A stretch of DNA of 64,000 nucleotides from Aequorivita todarodis (GCF_028561335.1 NZ_JAQQTG010000016.1:227819-291818); one strand, 5' to 3'; shown: positions 37,301 to 44,399, numbered from the stretch's first letter. A program made the numbers and translations. The notes: a model not told the origin generated them from the letters alone.

Positions 37301-38187
37301 TCCTTGTCGAGAATTCCCCTTCGGGGCGCTGGCCCCAGGCTCACGTTGGCTATATCCTTTATGCGGATGGCGGTGTAATTTTCCGAAGTGACCACGGCAT
37401 CCTCAATATCGGCAACCGACTCGATGTATCCCAGACCACGGACCAGGTATTCGGCACGGTTTATCTCCATAGTCTGCGCCCCAATATCCTTGTTGCTTTC
37501 CTTTACCGCCTTGACGATTTGCGCCAAAGTGACATTGTATTGCCGCATCAGCTCGGGTTTTACGTCTATTTGGTACTCCTGTACGTAGCCGCCGATGGAG
37601 GCCACTTCGGAAACGCCGCTTGCCGAGGAAAGGGCATATTTCACATAATAATCCTGAATGCTACGCAATTCGTGCAAATCCCAACCTCCGGTTACGTTGC
37701 CCTCCTTGTCGCGGCCTTCAAGAGTGTACCAGTAAACCTGTCCCAATCCGGTGGCATCCGGGCCCAGGGAAGGGTTAACGCCTTCGGGCAGCAAGCCTGC
37801 GGGCAGGGAGTTCAGTTTTTCCAAAATGCGGCTACGGCTCCAGTAGAACTCCACATCCTCGTCAAAAATGATATAGATGCTCGAAAATCCGAACATGGAA
37901 GAACTGCGGATGGTCTTCACCCCGGGAATCCCCAATAAGGTTGTGGTGAGCGGATAGCTTATCTGGTCCTCTATATCCTGTGGCGAACGGCCTTCCCACT
38001 GGGTATATACTATTTGTTGGTTTTCGCCTATATCGGGAATGGCATCAACGGCCACCGGGTTTGAAGGCAGAAAGCCCGTATCCCAGTTAAAGGGTGCATT
38101 TACGATTCCCCAGCCCACAAAAAGGAGCAATAGGAGTACCGCCACCAATTTGTTTTCAATCAAAAATTTTATACTTCTGTTCAGCAT
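34366..38187 (-). CDS. CusA/CzcA-family heavy-metal RND efflux pump, enlarged
   Basis: Inner membrane proton-driven pump, exporting metal from periplasm or cytosol through TolC. Recognised by the N-terminal helix with NRSIKFLIENKLVAVLLLLL, GDIxxxQ-type porter motifs (VDAIPDIGENQQIVYTQWEG), GTMVDIGVILSEN and GIATDDGVVMAT charge-relay helices. At 1273 residues it is 200 longer than E. coli CusA: residues about 530-660 hold four extra hydrophobic helices, residues about 750-840 an acidic periplasmic insert, and about 1170-1190 a short loop (WFLNFDFFGENLRDLF). Clearly higher GC than the rest of the window. Starts 6 bases after the adaptor stop codon. Confidence 0.94.
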   Translation of the reverse strand: MLNRSIKFLIENKLVAVLLLLLFVGWGIVNAPFNWDTGFLPSNPVAVDAIPDIGENQQIVYTQWEGRSPQDIEDQISYPLTTTLLGIPGVKTIRSSSMFGFSSIYIIFDEDVEFYWSRSRILEKLNSLPAGLLPEGVNPSLGPDATGLGQVYWYTLEGRDKEGNVTGGWDLHELRSIQDYYVKYALSSASGVSEVASIGGYVQEYQIDVKPELMRQYNVTLAQIVKAVKESNKDIGAQTMEINRAEYLVRGLGYIESVADIEDAVVTSENYTAIRIKDIANVSLGPAPRRGILDKEGAEVVGGVVTARYGANPMEVINNVKEKIAELSSGLPSKKLSDGTTSQLTIVPFYDRSILIQETLHTLDEALSMEILITIFVIIVMVFNLRASLLISGLLPVAVLMVFIAMKLFNVDANIVALSGIAIAIGTMVDIGVILSENILRHLDEEAERVEETGVRQPINTVVYKASAEVSGAILTAVLTTIISFIPVFTMIGAEGKLFRPLAFTKTMAIAASLIVALFLIPPFAAYLFRSAARRKTGRSIGKTLGALINPLLIILGLAAVVFGYWLGLILIGFGITGLLKDRKFASRLSERWILSDARANTVNIFIAALAVVFLLAEFWRPLGVDRSIFWNLLFVGLICFGLLAVFWVFQYYYTRILRWALRNKILFLSIPTLILVLGVLIWQNTGKEFMPSLNEGSFLLMPTSMPHAGVEENKRILQQLDMAVASIPEIETVVGKAGRTESALDPAPLSMYENIIEYKPEYALNANGKRQRFKVNEDGLFVLRDGNLVLNPNKELESGDDYKASEIENPFFVKVEDLIPDDDGEFYRNWRPEIQSPDDIWDEIVRVTRFPGITSAPKLQPIETRLVMLQTGMRAPMGVKVKGQNLRQIEAFGLELEEILKHAEGVKKEAVFADRIVGKPYLLIDIKRDRLARYGITIEDVQRILQVAVGGMPLTQTVEGRERYGVRVRYPRELRADPEDLKRIYVPVEKGNPVPLGELVEIKYEQGPQAIKSEDTFLVGYVLFDKMEGYAEVEVVENAQALIAEKIDNGELIVPQAISYQFTGTYENQIRAEKTLSVIVPLALAIIFLILYFQFRSVFTSLMVFTGIAVAFAGGFLMIWFYGQDWFLNFDFFGENLRDLFQMHTINLSVAVWVGFIALFGIATDDGVVMATYLTQTFERNDPEDVNEIRSSVVEAGMKRIRPCLMTTATTLLALLPILTSTGRGSDIMIPMAIPSFGGMAIALITLFVVPVLFSWRKEAQWKKNNLTLNEK

Positions 38188-38193
38188 CCCACT

Positions 38194-39936
38194 TTATTTT
38201 AAGGTATCGATTACACTTCCGCAACTGAGCATTTCCTCGCCGTAATAGGGGTTGTGGATTTCGGACGAATGGCTCAGCCACACCGCACCCCGGTTGCTAT
38301 TTGCCATTGGACATTCGGCCACGTAAAGTGCCTGGGGCAATTGCTCTATATTGTGGGCAATGGCCACCATATTTTCCGAAAGAACAATAAAATGGTCCCT
38401 TTGGTTCTCAATGGTTGCCACCTCGCCCATCGCGGTGAGCATATCCTTTATCTTGAAGAGGTGCCCCTTTTCCATTTTTTGCAGATCCCCGGTCTTCACT
38501 TTTTTCAGCCGCTGGAGCATTTCCTTCGCCCTTTCCTTTACCGCCTCGGGCTGGGAGGTTACAAAGGCATCCTTTAGGACGATATAGGAATCTATGACCG
38601 GCAAGAATTCTTTCTGAAAGGATTCGGGCAGGTGCATTTGCATCTGTACGGCATCGGTGGTACCGAGTATCTTTTCCTTCTCCAGCGGGCCCTCCTGGTT
38701 CATCATGGACGCCTTCCCCTGAAGCTGCGCAGCGGCATCTACGGTAAAGGTTCCGTTGGTAACGATCTCCTCTCCCGGACGCAGGCCGCTGATAATTTCG
38801 TAACTGTATTCAGTGGAGGCCCCCAGGGAAACCTCGCGCATTTCAAAAATGGGTTCCTTCGGATTGGGCTTTACATACACCACCGAGCGGACGCCCGTCC
38901 ACAGCACCGCCGATTTGGGTACCGTCAAGGTCGTTTCCTTTTTGGGGGCCGTGCCTTCAATCCTTCCCTGCACAAACATTCCCGGTTTTAGCAGGCCCTC
39001 CCTGTTGTCGAGTTCGGCACGCACGTTTACCGTACGGGTGGCCGTGGCAAGGGTGGGTTCTATAAATGAAATCTTTGAGTCGAATTCGCGGTGGGGGTAA
39101 GCGTTGGTGGTAACCTGTATCTTTTGGCCCACCCGCAAATGGGCAATTTGGCCCTCATAGGCGTCAAATACCGCCCAGACCGTGTTGAGGTTGGCTATTT
39201 TAAGGAGCGGCTGACCCTGTTTTACATAGTCGCCCTCATTGACCAGTTTTTCGGAGACCGTGCCGGAGACCGTGGCATAAACCGGAAAATATTCGCGGAC
39301 CTTGCCCGAGGCCTCAATGGCGTCTATCTGGCTTTCCGAAAGCTTCCACAGCTTGAGCTTGTTGCGCACTGCCTGATAGAGTTTGGGCTGCGATTCCTTT
39401 AGCGATGCCGCCGTAATAAGCTCCTGTTGTGCGGCCACCAATTCGGGGGCATAGATGGTGGCGAGCAACTCGCCGCGCCGTACCTCCTCGCCGGTAAAGT
39501 TGATGTTCAGTTTCTCTATCCTTCCGGAGAAATACGAGCTTTGTACGGCGTTGTTCTCTTGGTTTTCGCTGATTTTGCCCGAAAGGGTCATCACCCCTTC
39601 GCTAATCTGGCCGGCACCTACAACAGAAGTCTGTACGTTGGCCAGGGCCAGGGCGTTTTCAGAAAGTTTGAACTGGTCGGACACAAGGCCATCGGCACCA
39701 GTCTCGGCGGGTATTAGCTCCATTCCGCAGATAGGGCAATCGCCGGGTTCGGGCTGCATAATCTGGGGGTGCATAGAGCAGGTCCACATTTGTACGGCCT
39801 CCTCGCCGTTGTGGTCGTGGGATTCCACGGCAGCATCCTGGCCAATTTTTGCCTCTTCGGAATTGCTTCCGAAGAAAAGATAGCCCAAGAGCAGGCCAAC
39901 TGCCAGTATCACAAAGTATATTATATATTTTTTCAT
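38194..39936 (-). CDS. CusB-like periplasmic adaptor fused to HMBD and DUF3347 domains
   Basis: Membrane-fusion adaptor linking the RND pump to TolC. Order: membrane anchor (MKKYIIYFVILAVGLLLGYLF), a short His/Glu stretch, HMBD (MWTCSMHPQIM at about 49-59, CPICGMELIP), the adaptor core (alpha hairpin, lipoyl and beta-barrel parts, with GRIEKLNINFTGEEVRRGEL and VKQGQPLLKIANLNTVWAVF), and a C-terminal DUF3347 domain (about 440-580) ending CPMANSNRGAVWLS, NPYYG, MLSCG. The two attached metal-binding domains are absent from E. coli CusB, whose partner is the small chaperone CusF; the fusion may replace a CusF-like role. GC-rich like the pump gene. Confidence 0.93.
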   Translation of the reverse strand: MKKYIIYFVILAVGLLLGYLFFGSNSEEAKIGQDAAVESHDHNGEEAVQMWTCSMHPQIMQPEPGDCPICGMELIPAETGADGLVSDQFKLSENALALANVQTSVVGAGQISEGVMTLSGKISENQENNAVQSSYFSGRIEKLNINFTGEEVRRGELLATIYAPELVAAQQELITAASLKESQPKLYQAVRNKLKLWKLSESQIDAIEASGKVREYFPVYATVSGTVSEKLVNEGDYVKQGQPLLKIANLNTVWAVFDAYEGQIAHLRVGQKIQVTTNAYPHREFDSKISFIEPTLATATRTVNVRAELDNREGLLKPGMFVQGRIEGTAPKKETTLTVPKSAVLWTGVRSVVYVKPNPKEPIFEMREVSLGASTEYSYEIISGLRPGEEIVTNGTFTVDAAAQLQGKASMMNQEGPLEKEKILGTTDAVQMQMHLPESFQKEFLPVIDSYIVLKDAFVTSQPEAVKERAKEMLQRLKKVKTGDLQKMEKGHLFKIKDMLTAMGEVATIENQRDHFIVLSENMVAIAHNIEQLPQALYVAECPMANSNRGAVWLSHSSEIHNPYYGEEMLSCGSVIDTLK

Positions 39937-40116
39937 TCCGTATCTGATTTAGAAATCAACTCCCCGGAAGGTTTTCAAGAAATCGTTTTCGTGATTTTTT
40001 GAAGGAAAAGGATGGGTTGATAAAATGATTTTAAAGTTTTACACCGGGTATTCCGAAAGTTTCGGGTACCACGGATTTCCACTTGCCGGAAGTGGGCCGG
40101 TTTTAAAATCGAAAAA

Positions 40117-40536
40117 TCAAATCAGGAAAGTCTCGTACAGAATGTTCAAATCCTGTTCAAGGGGTGGCGGATTGTAATCCGCGAAGAATATTTTTTCAGT
40201 GGAAGCTATTTCTACTTCCTGCAGCACAAATACAGAAACGAAGGTAGCTACAAAGGTTTTGTTCAGTTTTAGATCGAACGAGGCTTTTGCATAATTATCG
40301 TCTGTATTTATTTTGGTAATATGGTTTTTGCAGCAATCATGTTTTTCAGGAACAGCAGTTTCACTACCGCAATCCGAAGCTGGAGCATCGGTTTCCATTC
40401 CGCAGGAAAGCTGTTTTTCGCCCAAAGTTATTTTGGCCACCATCTCCATCCCACTGCAGAAGTGCTGTGCATAGGCTATCCCGGAACTGCTGGCGAGCAT
40501 CAGTATGGACAGGAATATGGAAATGGTTTTTTTCAT
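40117..40536 (-). CDS. HYC_CC_PP-family secreted protein
   Basis: Small exported protein of unknown function named for three conserved motifs, all present here: HFC (residues 25-27, after the signal peptide), CC in HDCCKNH (about 70-76) and PPP in DYNPPPLEQ (about 121-129). Cys, His and Met content fits metal binding. By memory these proteins occur beside copper genes in Bacteroidota. A -7 box TATTTTTG ends only about 8 bases before the ATG, so its mRNA may have almost no leader. It lies 180 bases upstream of the CusB-like gene. Confidence 0.85.
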   Translation of the reverse strand: MKKTISIFLSILMLASSSGIAYAQHFCSGMEMVAKITLGEKQLSCGMETDAPASDCGSETAVPEKHDCCKNHITKINTDDNYAKASFDLKLNKTFVATFVSVFVLQEVEIASTEKIFFADYNPPPLEQDLNILYETFLI

Positions 40537-40543
40537 GCTTTCG

Positions 40544-40551
40544 CAAAAATA
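40544..40551 (-). promoter_or_regulatory. -7 promoter box of the HYC_CC_PP gene
   Basis: TATTTTTG on the minus strand fits TAnnTTTG. It ends 7 bases before the ATG at 40536, implying a transcript start within a few bases of the start codon. Confidence 0.5.
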
Positions 40552-40599
40552 CGAATATTATTTAAGAAAGTTTATGAGTTTATGAGTTTAGGTGTTTAT

Positions 40600-40648
40600 C
40601 CCGCCCCAAAAGGAGAAAATATATTGCTCCCTTTAGGGCTGGGGCAGG
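40600..40648. repeat. C/G-rich palindromic element, intergenic copy
   Basis: CCGCCCCAAAAGGAG and, inverted, CTCCCTTTAGGGCTGGGGC, separated by AAAATATATTG. Related GTTTATGA repeats lie just left of it (40569-40592). Confidence 0.65.
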
Positions 40649-40693
40649 TTTTGAAGTTTAGAACTTACTTCCGCTACTGTTTTTAAATATTGC

Positions 40694-41242
40694 TTACTTA
40701 ATCTCAGCATCCACCCTTCCGCATTTCAGCATTTTATCACCAAAATATGGGTTTAGAATATCTCTGCTGCTGCTTATCCAATAGGCGCCTTTATTGTTAA
40801 AGGCCATTGGGCAATATTGCTTGTAAAGCATACCTGACTTTAAAGTTCCCTGAAGCATTTTTTCCATTCCCATGCCCAAGGGTTCAAAATTTTCGCGCTG
40901 CACTTTGATGTCTTCAGAAGCTGCCATTGCCGCTACGGCGTTTTGCGTGGTTTCTTCGGCGTTCATTTCCTTTAAAAGCAACTCCAGTTTTGCCGCTTCG
41001 GCTTGAGTTTTGGCGGCATCGGTATTTACCAAGGCGGCTTCCACTTGCAGGTATTGCTCAAAGATTGCCTCTACCTTTGGGTCGTTGAATTCTGCCTCTG
41101 TCTGGGCTATTTCATAGGTTTTGGTTTCGGCTTCGGTGGTATCGACCGTTACAACTTCCGGTTCGGTTTGTTTGGCATTGTCTTTACAGGACGAAATGGT
41201 AATTGCAACGATAGCGATGAGAATAAGCGATAATTTTTTCAT
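40694..41242 (-). CDS. DUF3347 lipoprotein 2
   Basis: Signal MKKLSLILIAIVAITISSC, an acidic Thr/Glu linker, then the DUF3347 domain ending CPMAFNNKGAYWIS, NPYFG, MLKCG. It resembles the C-terminal part of the CusB-like adaptor more than the 32482 copy, which has an additional His/Met-rich segment. As the first gene of the metal locus it has its own promoter box. Function unknown; metal binding at the Cys-Pro-Met and Cys-Gly positions is inferred. Confidence 0.88.
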   Translation of the reverse strand: MKKLSLILIAIVAITISSCKDNAKQTEPEVVTVDTTEAETKTYEIAQTEAEFNDPKVEAIFEQYLQVEAALVNTDAAKTQAEAAKLELLLKEMNAEETTQNAVAAMAASEDIKVQRENFEPLGMGMEKMLQGTLKSGMLYKQYCPMAFNNKGAYWISSSRDILNPYFGDKMLKCGRVDAEIK

Positions 41243-41264
41243 ATTCAGTTAAATTTTAGAATTG

Positions 41265-41272
41265 CAAATGTA
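41265..41272 (-). promoter_or_regulatory. -7 promoter box of DUF3347 lipoprotein 2
   Basis: TACATTTG on the minus strand fits TAnnTTTG, 22 bases before the ATG, just past the stop codon region of the exosortase-associated gene. Confidence 0.55.
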
Positions 41273-41280
41273 TCAAAAAT

Positions 41281-41715
41281 TCAGCGTGATTTGTATTTCT
41301 GAAAATAAAAAGCCGGAAGGAGTATCAGCAAAAACAGCGGTTGTATCAAAAATCTTCTTACGTAAAACAATACGAAATGCCCGCTGGATTCTTCCGAAGT
41401 GAAAATGATGAAACTGAAAGCCATAAAAAGAATTGCAAAAAGAAAGCTGTAAAGTATTAAGGATAGCTTGATAATGCCCCGATCCTGAAAGACCAGCCAA
41501 AGAATAGCCAGGGAAATGATTGTATTGAGCAAAAAACGCAGCGCAATTCCCGTTTGCAGTGCAAAAGTATCCATTTCGGGCAAGGGCATGGACTTGTAAT
41601 CCATTTCAAAAAAATGCAGCAGCGGATCGTAAAACAAGGTATCCTCAAAAGCGCGGATCAGCACCAACAAGGCAGCCAGTGCAAGAATTCCCAGTACTTT
41701 CAGAACTTTATTCAT
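41281..41715 (-). CDS. Exosortase F system-associated membrane protein
   Basis: A 144-residue protein with four hydrophobic helices (for example VLKVLGILALAALLVLIRAF, then IALRFLLNTIISLAILWLVF). The FEDTLFYDPLLHFFE-like first loop and the terminal FLILLPAFYFQKYKSR fit the small partner that follows xrtF in flavobacteria. Its start overlaps the xrtF stop by 8 bases, so translation is coupled. Its role in the exosortase pathway is unknown. Confidence 0.87.
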   Translation of the reverse strand: MNKVLKVLGILALAALLVLIRAFEDTLFYDPLLHFFEMDYKSMPLPEMDTFALQTGIALRFLLNTIISLAILWLVFQDRGIIKLSLILYSFLFAILFMAFSFIIFTSEESSGHFVLFYVRRFLIQPLFLLILLPAFYFQKYKSR

Positions 41716-42256
41716 TGGGCAAATTTGGTTTTAGCATCCGCACCCAGACCATCCATAAAACGAAGACCATACTATAGATTATGCCGGGAAAAACGACGGA
41801 ATGCAAAATATTTTCGTGCTGGGGATATTTGTACAGGGCAACGGTTAGTATGGCGATGCGCAGTATATTCACAATATAAATCAGGACAGCGCCCGCAAAT
41901 AGAAACAATACCGTTTTTTTGAAATTTTCCGCAAAGGCGATGATGAAGGCAACAAACAGAATAATTACGCTTATGGAATTGCAGCCTTCCACAATATTTA
42001 CGGTGTAGTTTCCATCTATGGTCAAAAGCATTCCCTGCACCACAGTATCTGGCGTCAAGGTTGCGCTGTAGCCAAAGGTGTCAAGCACCGCGGCACTTTG
42101 CCTTGCAACCAGGTTTGTTATAAAATCCGGAAAGTAATTGCCGTTTACGGAAGTTTTCAAATATAGTCCATAACCGGCGCTAAGCAGCAGATAGGTGCCC
42201 AAAAACAGCACCACAAAACGGACAACGGCCTTATATTTCTTAAAGAGTTCTTTCAA
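41708..42256 (-). CDS. xrtF: Exosortase family protein XrtF
   Basis: Membrane transpeptidase-like enzyme expected to process proteins carrying a C-terminal sorting tail (PEP-CTERM-like). The catalytic triad is complete: Cys92 in VEGCNSISV, Arg133 in NILRIAIL, His152 in ILHSVVFPG, in a protein of 182 residues with about six helices. The start codon is TTG; no in-frame ATG exists upstream before the divergent gene, and the N-terminus KELFKKYKAVVRF is as in other XrtF. No obvious substrate with a matching C-terminal tail lies in this window. Confidence 0.92.
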   Translation of the reverse strand: MKELFKKYKAVVRFVVLFLGTYLLLSAGYGLYLKTSVNGNYFPDFITNLVARQSAAVLDTFGYSATLTPDTVVQGMLLTIDGNYTVNIVEGCNSISVIILFVAFIIAFAENFKKTVLFLFAGAVLIYIVNILRIAILTVALYKYPQHENILHSVVFPGIIYSMVFVLWMVWVRMLKPNLPNE

Positions 42257-42345
42257 AAAAAGATTTTCTGTTTTTCAGACTTTTCAATGTTATACCAACA
42301 AATTTTTTAATGTGAAAATGTCGATTTAAAAATTTCCCGATTTAA

Positions 42346-42353
42346 CAAAAATA
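42346..42353 (-). promoter_or_regulatory. -7 promoter box of xrtF
   Basis: TATTTTTG on the minus strand fits TAnnTTTG; it predicts a leader of about 85 bases before the TTG start. Confidence 0.4.
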
Positions 42354-42364
42354 CAGGAATTGTT

Positions 42365-42397
42365 TTTGGCGTTTGTTATGGTTTTGAAATACTTTTG
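42365..42397 (+). promoter_or_regulatory. Promoter of the GAF-domain gene
   Basis: TTTG (42365-42368), 21 bases, TACTTTTG (42390-42397): close to the full Bacteroidetes consensus, 28 bases before the ATG. Confidence 0.6.
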
Positions 42398-42425
42398 CCA
42401 AAGTAATCAAGATACTTAAAAACCT

Positions 42426-42887
42426 ATGCCTTTTTCAAATTTAAAGCCCAAAGTAAAGACTATTCTCTCGAATGAAAACGAGCCCACGGCGCAACGCTTA
42501 AAAGAGGTTTGCGAATTGCTGCAGTCCTCGGTGGGTTACTACGATTGGGTCGGGTTCTATTTCGCCAATGAAGCTGAAAAAACGCTTCATTTAAAAGCTT
42601 TCGCAGGCGAACCGACAGACCACACCGTTATTCCTTTCGGAAAGGGGATTTGTGGGCAAGTGGCCGTTAGCAACCAAAACTTTGTAGTGCCGGACGTAAA
42701 GGCGCAGGACAACTACATCGCGTGCAGCATAACCGTGAAATCTGAAATCGTGATTCCACTTTTTAAAGATGGAAAAAACATAGGCCAGATTGACATAGAT
42801 TCCCACGTGGAGGATCCTTTTTCTGCGGAAGACGAGCGGTTTTTGGAATGGGTAAACGAAGAAGTTGCGAAGATATTAGCCCCCTAA
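42426..42887 (+). CDS. GAF-domain protein, free methionine-(R)-sulfoxide reductase-like
   Basis: A single GAF domain fills all 153 residues. FGKGICGQVA (about 75-84), VPDVKAQDNYIACSITVKSEIV (seen in parts; Cys near 105) and GQIDIDS follow the pattern of fRMsr (E. coli YebR), in which two or three Cys reduce free Met-R-sulfoxide; at least two of those Cys are kept here. The stop codon falls inside a C/G-rich palindromic element. The activity is inferred from these residues. Confidence 0.85.
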   Translation: MPFSNLKPKVKTILSNENEPTAQRLKEVCELLQSSVGYYDWVGFYFANEAEKTLHLKAFAGEPTDHTVIPFGKGICGQVAVSNQNFVVPDVKAQDNYIACSITVKSEIVIPLFKDGKNIGQIDIDSHVEDPFSAEDERFLEWVNEEVAKILAP

Positions 42888-42902
42888 CCCCCGAAGGGGG
42901 AT
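42879..42902 (+). repeat. C/G-rich palindromic element overlapping the end of the GAF gene
   Basis: CCCCTAACCCCCGAAGGGGG core; its TAA is the stop codon of the GAF gene (42885-42887). A second unit with CCGCCCCCAAAGGGGGA follows at 42911-42930. Confidence 0.85.
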
Positions 42903-42950
42903 AAGTCGCCTCCGCCCCCAAAGGGGGAACTCTTACTCAAACTCAGTAAA

Positions 42951-42972
42951 AAAAGCTCCGATAGGAGCTTTT
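42951..42972 (+). terminator. Bidirectional terminator between convergent GAF and MacB-like genes
   Basis: AAAAGCTCC / GGAGCTTTT stem with GATA loop; A- and T-tracts on the two sides. Confidence 0.85.
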
Positions 42973-42993
42973 GGTTTTTCCACAATCGTGAGA

Positions 42994-43018
42994 ATTCCCC
43001 CTTCGGGGGTTAGAGGGC
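42994..43018 (-). repeat. C/G-rich palindromic element abutting the MacB-like stop codon
   Basis: Inverse complement of the 42879 unit (CCCCCTTCGGGGGTTAGAGGGC). It begins directly after the TAA of the permease gene, so the two units flank the terminator symmetrically. Confidence 0.85.
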
Positions 43019-44275
43019 TTACATTCCCGTCCGGATCGCCTCTACCGGATCCAGTTTTGAGGCTGAGATTGCCGGCAGTATTCCCGAGATTAACCCGATG
43101 GCCGCAGAAATTGCCGTGCCGATGAACATATTCCACGGGGATAGTACAAATTCAAAATCGCCCGTAAAACTGGAGGCTATTATTGAAACGATAAATACCA
43201 AAAACAACCCTATCAATCCTCCAATTACGGAAAGAATAACCGCTTCAAATAAAAATTGGAAAAGAATGAATTTGTTTTTAGCCCCCAAGGATTTTTGGAT
43301 TCCAATTAAATTAGTCCTTTCTTTTACACTAACAAACATAATATTGGCAATCCCAAAGCCACCCACTAGCAGTGAAAACCCACTGATAACGAGCCCGATT
43401 ACGTTCATAGTTCCCGTAATCTCATCAATAAAATCGGCGAAGCCTTGTAGCTGGTTGATGAAAAAATTGCTTGTCTGGTCAGGTTTCAATCCCCGTTTTG
43501 TCCGCAGTTGTTGATTGAGCATCGCCTTGAATTCGGCAATGTCCACGTCTTTTTCGGGCTTTATTACTATCTGCGGAAACGTATTTTTGTTGTTATCGCC
43601 ATAAATTCTTCGAACCACATTTACTGGCATCCAAATGGAAGTGTCTTTGGAATTTCCAAATAAACCGGCTCCTTCCTTTTCCAATACACCAATAACCTTG
43701 AATTTCCTTCCGTAAACTCGCACTTCTTTGCCAATTGCGGTTGCGGCGTCGCCAAAAAGCTGCTTGGCAATCTCATCACCCAAAACCACAACCATGGAAC
43801 CACTATTTGACTCTGAGCCGTTAAAAAAACGGCCTTCGGAAAGTTGCAGCGATTCTATGTAATAATAGCTATCGGTTACCGCGCCAATTGGCACATTATC
43901 TACCTGCCTATCTTCGTGCTTTACGCTTTCATTTGGTACGTTTAGCGTAAAAGTTGCCGCTTCAATGTTTGGAGTATTTCTTTCAAGATATTGGTATTCA
44001 TCAAAAGTTACATCGGGGAATTGTTGCCATTTCCAACGTGGAATATCGGTCGGGCCAAAATTGAAACGCATGATGATAATCGTGCTGTTATCGAGCCCGC
44101 TGATGCTGCCCTCTATTTCACGTTTCAGGGAATCCACGGCCGCCAAAACCGCGATAATGGAAAAGATTCCAATGGTTACGCCCACCAAAGACAGGAAGGT
44201 CCGCAATTTATTGTTCCGAAGCGCATTGAGCGCAAAATTGAAACTTTCCTTTAAAACGCGAAGATATATCAGCAT
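43019..44275 (-). CDS. MacB-type ABC transporter permease (FtsX domain)
   Basis: The 418 residues have a first helix (TFLSLVGVTIGIFSIIAVLA), a large periplasmic MacB-like domain and three C-terminal helices with the FtsX signature (GIQKSLGAKNKFILFQFLFEAVIL, seen in parts; ISGILPAISASKLDPVEAIR). It belongs to the mechanotransmission ABC group exporting peptides, lipids or lipoproteins. No ATPase gene is next to it, so the partner is encoded elsewhere. Confidence 0.93.
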   Translation of the reverse strand: MLIYLRVLKESFNFALNALRNNKLRTFLSLVGVTIGIFSIIAVLAAVDSLKREIEGSISGLDNSTIIIMRFNFGPTDIPRWKWQQFPDVTFDEYQYLERNTPNIEAATFTLNVPNESVKHEDRQVDNVPIGAVTDSYYYIESLQLSEGRFFNGSESNSGSMVVVLGDEIAKQLFGDAATAIGKEVRVYGRKFKVIGVLEKEGAGLFGNSKDTSIWMPVNVVRRIYGDNNKNTFPQIVIKPEKDVDIAEFKAMLNQQLRTKRGLKPDQTSNFFINQLQGFADFIDEITGTMNVIGLVISGFSLLVGGFGIANIMFVSVKERTNLIGIQKSLGAKNKFILFQFLFEAVILSVIGGLIGLFLVFIVSIIASSFTGDFEFVLSPWNMFIGTAISAAIGLISGILPAISASKLDPVEAIRTGM

Positions 44276-44399
44276 TTACGATTTTAGATTTACGATTGAC
44301 GAATTTTGAATTTTGAATTCTTTAAAAAAGGGTTAATAAATTTATGAAAAGTAAGACGTTTTCTCGCTGCTTATGTTACAAATTTACTATGCAATTATG

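Noticed and set aside
34402..38187. Many long ORFs opposite to the CusA/CusB-like genes (for example 37105-37938 on the plus strand)
   Set aside because: They are shadows caused by the high GC of these genes; no domain, signal or ribosome site supports them.
2949..43018. The C/G-rich palindromes as ordinary rho-independent terminators
   Set aside because: Most lack a T-tract, two lie within copA, and a proper terminator is found next to the copy at 42879-43018.
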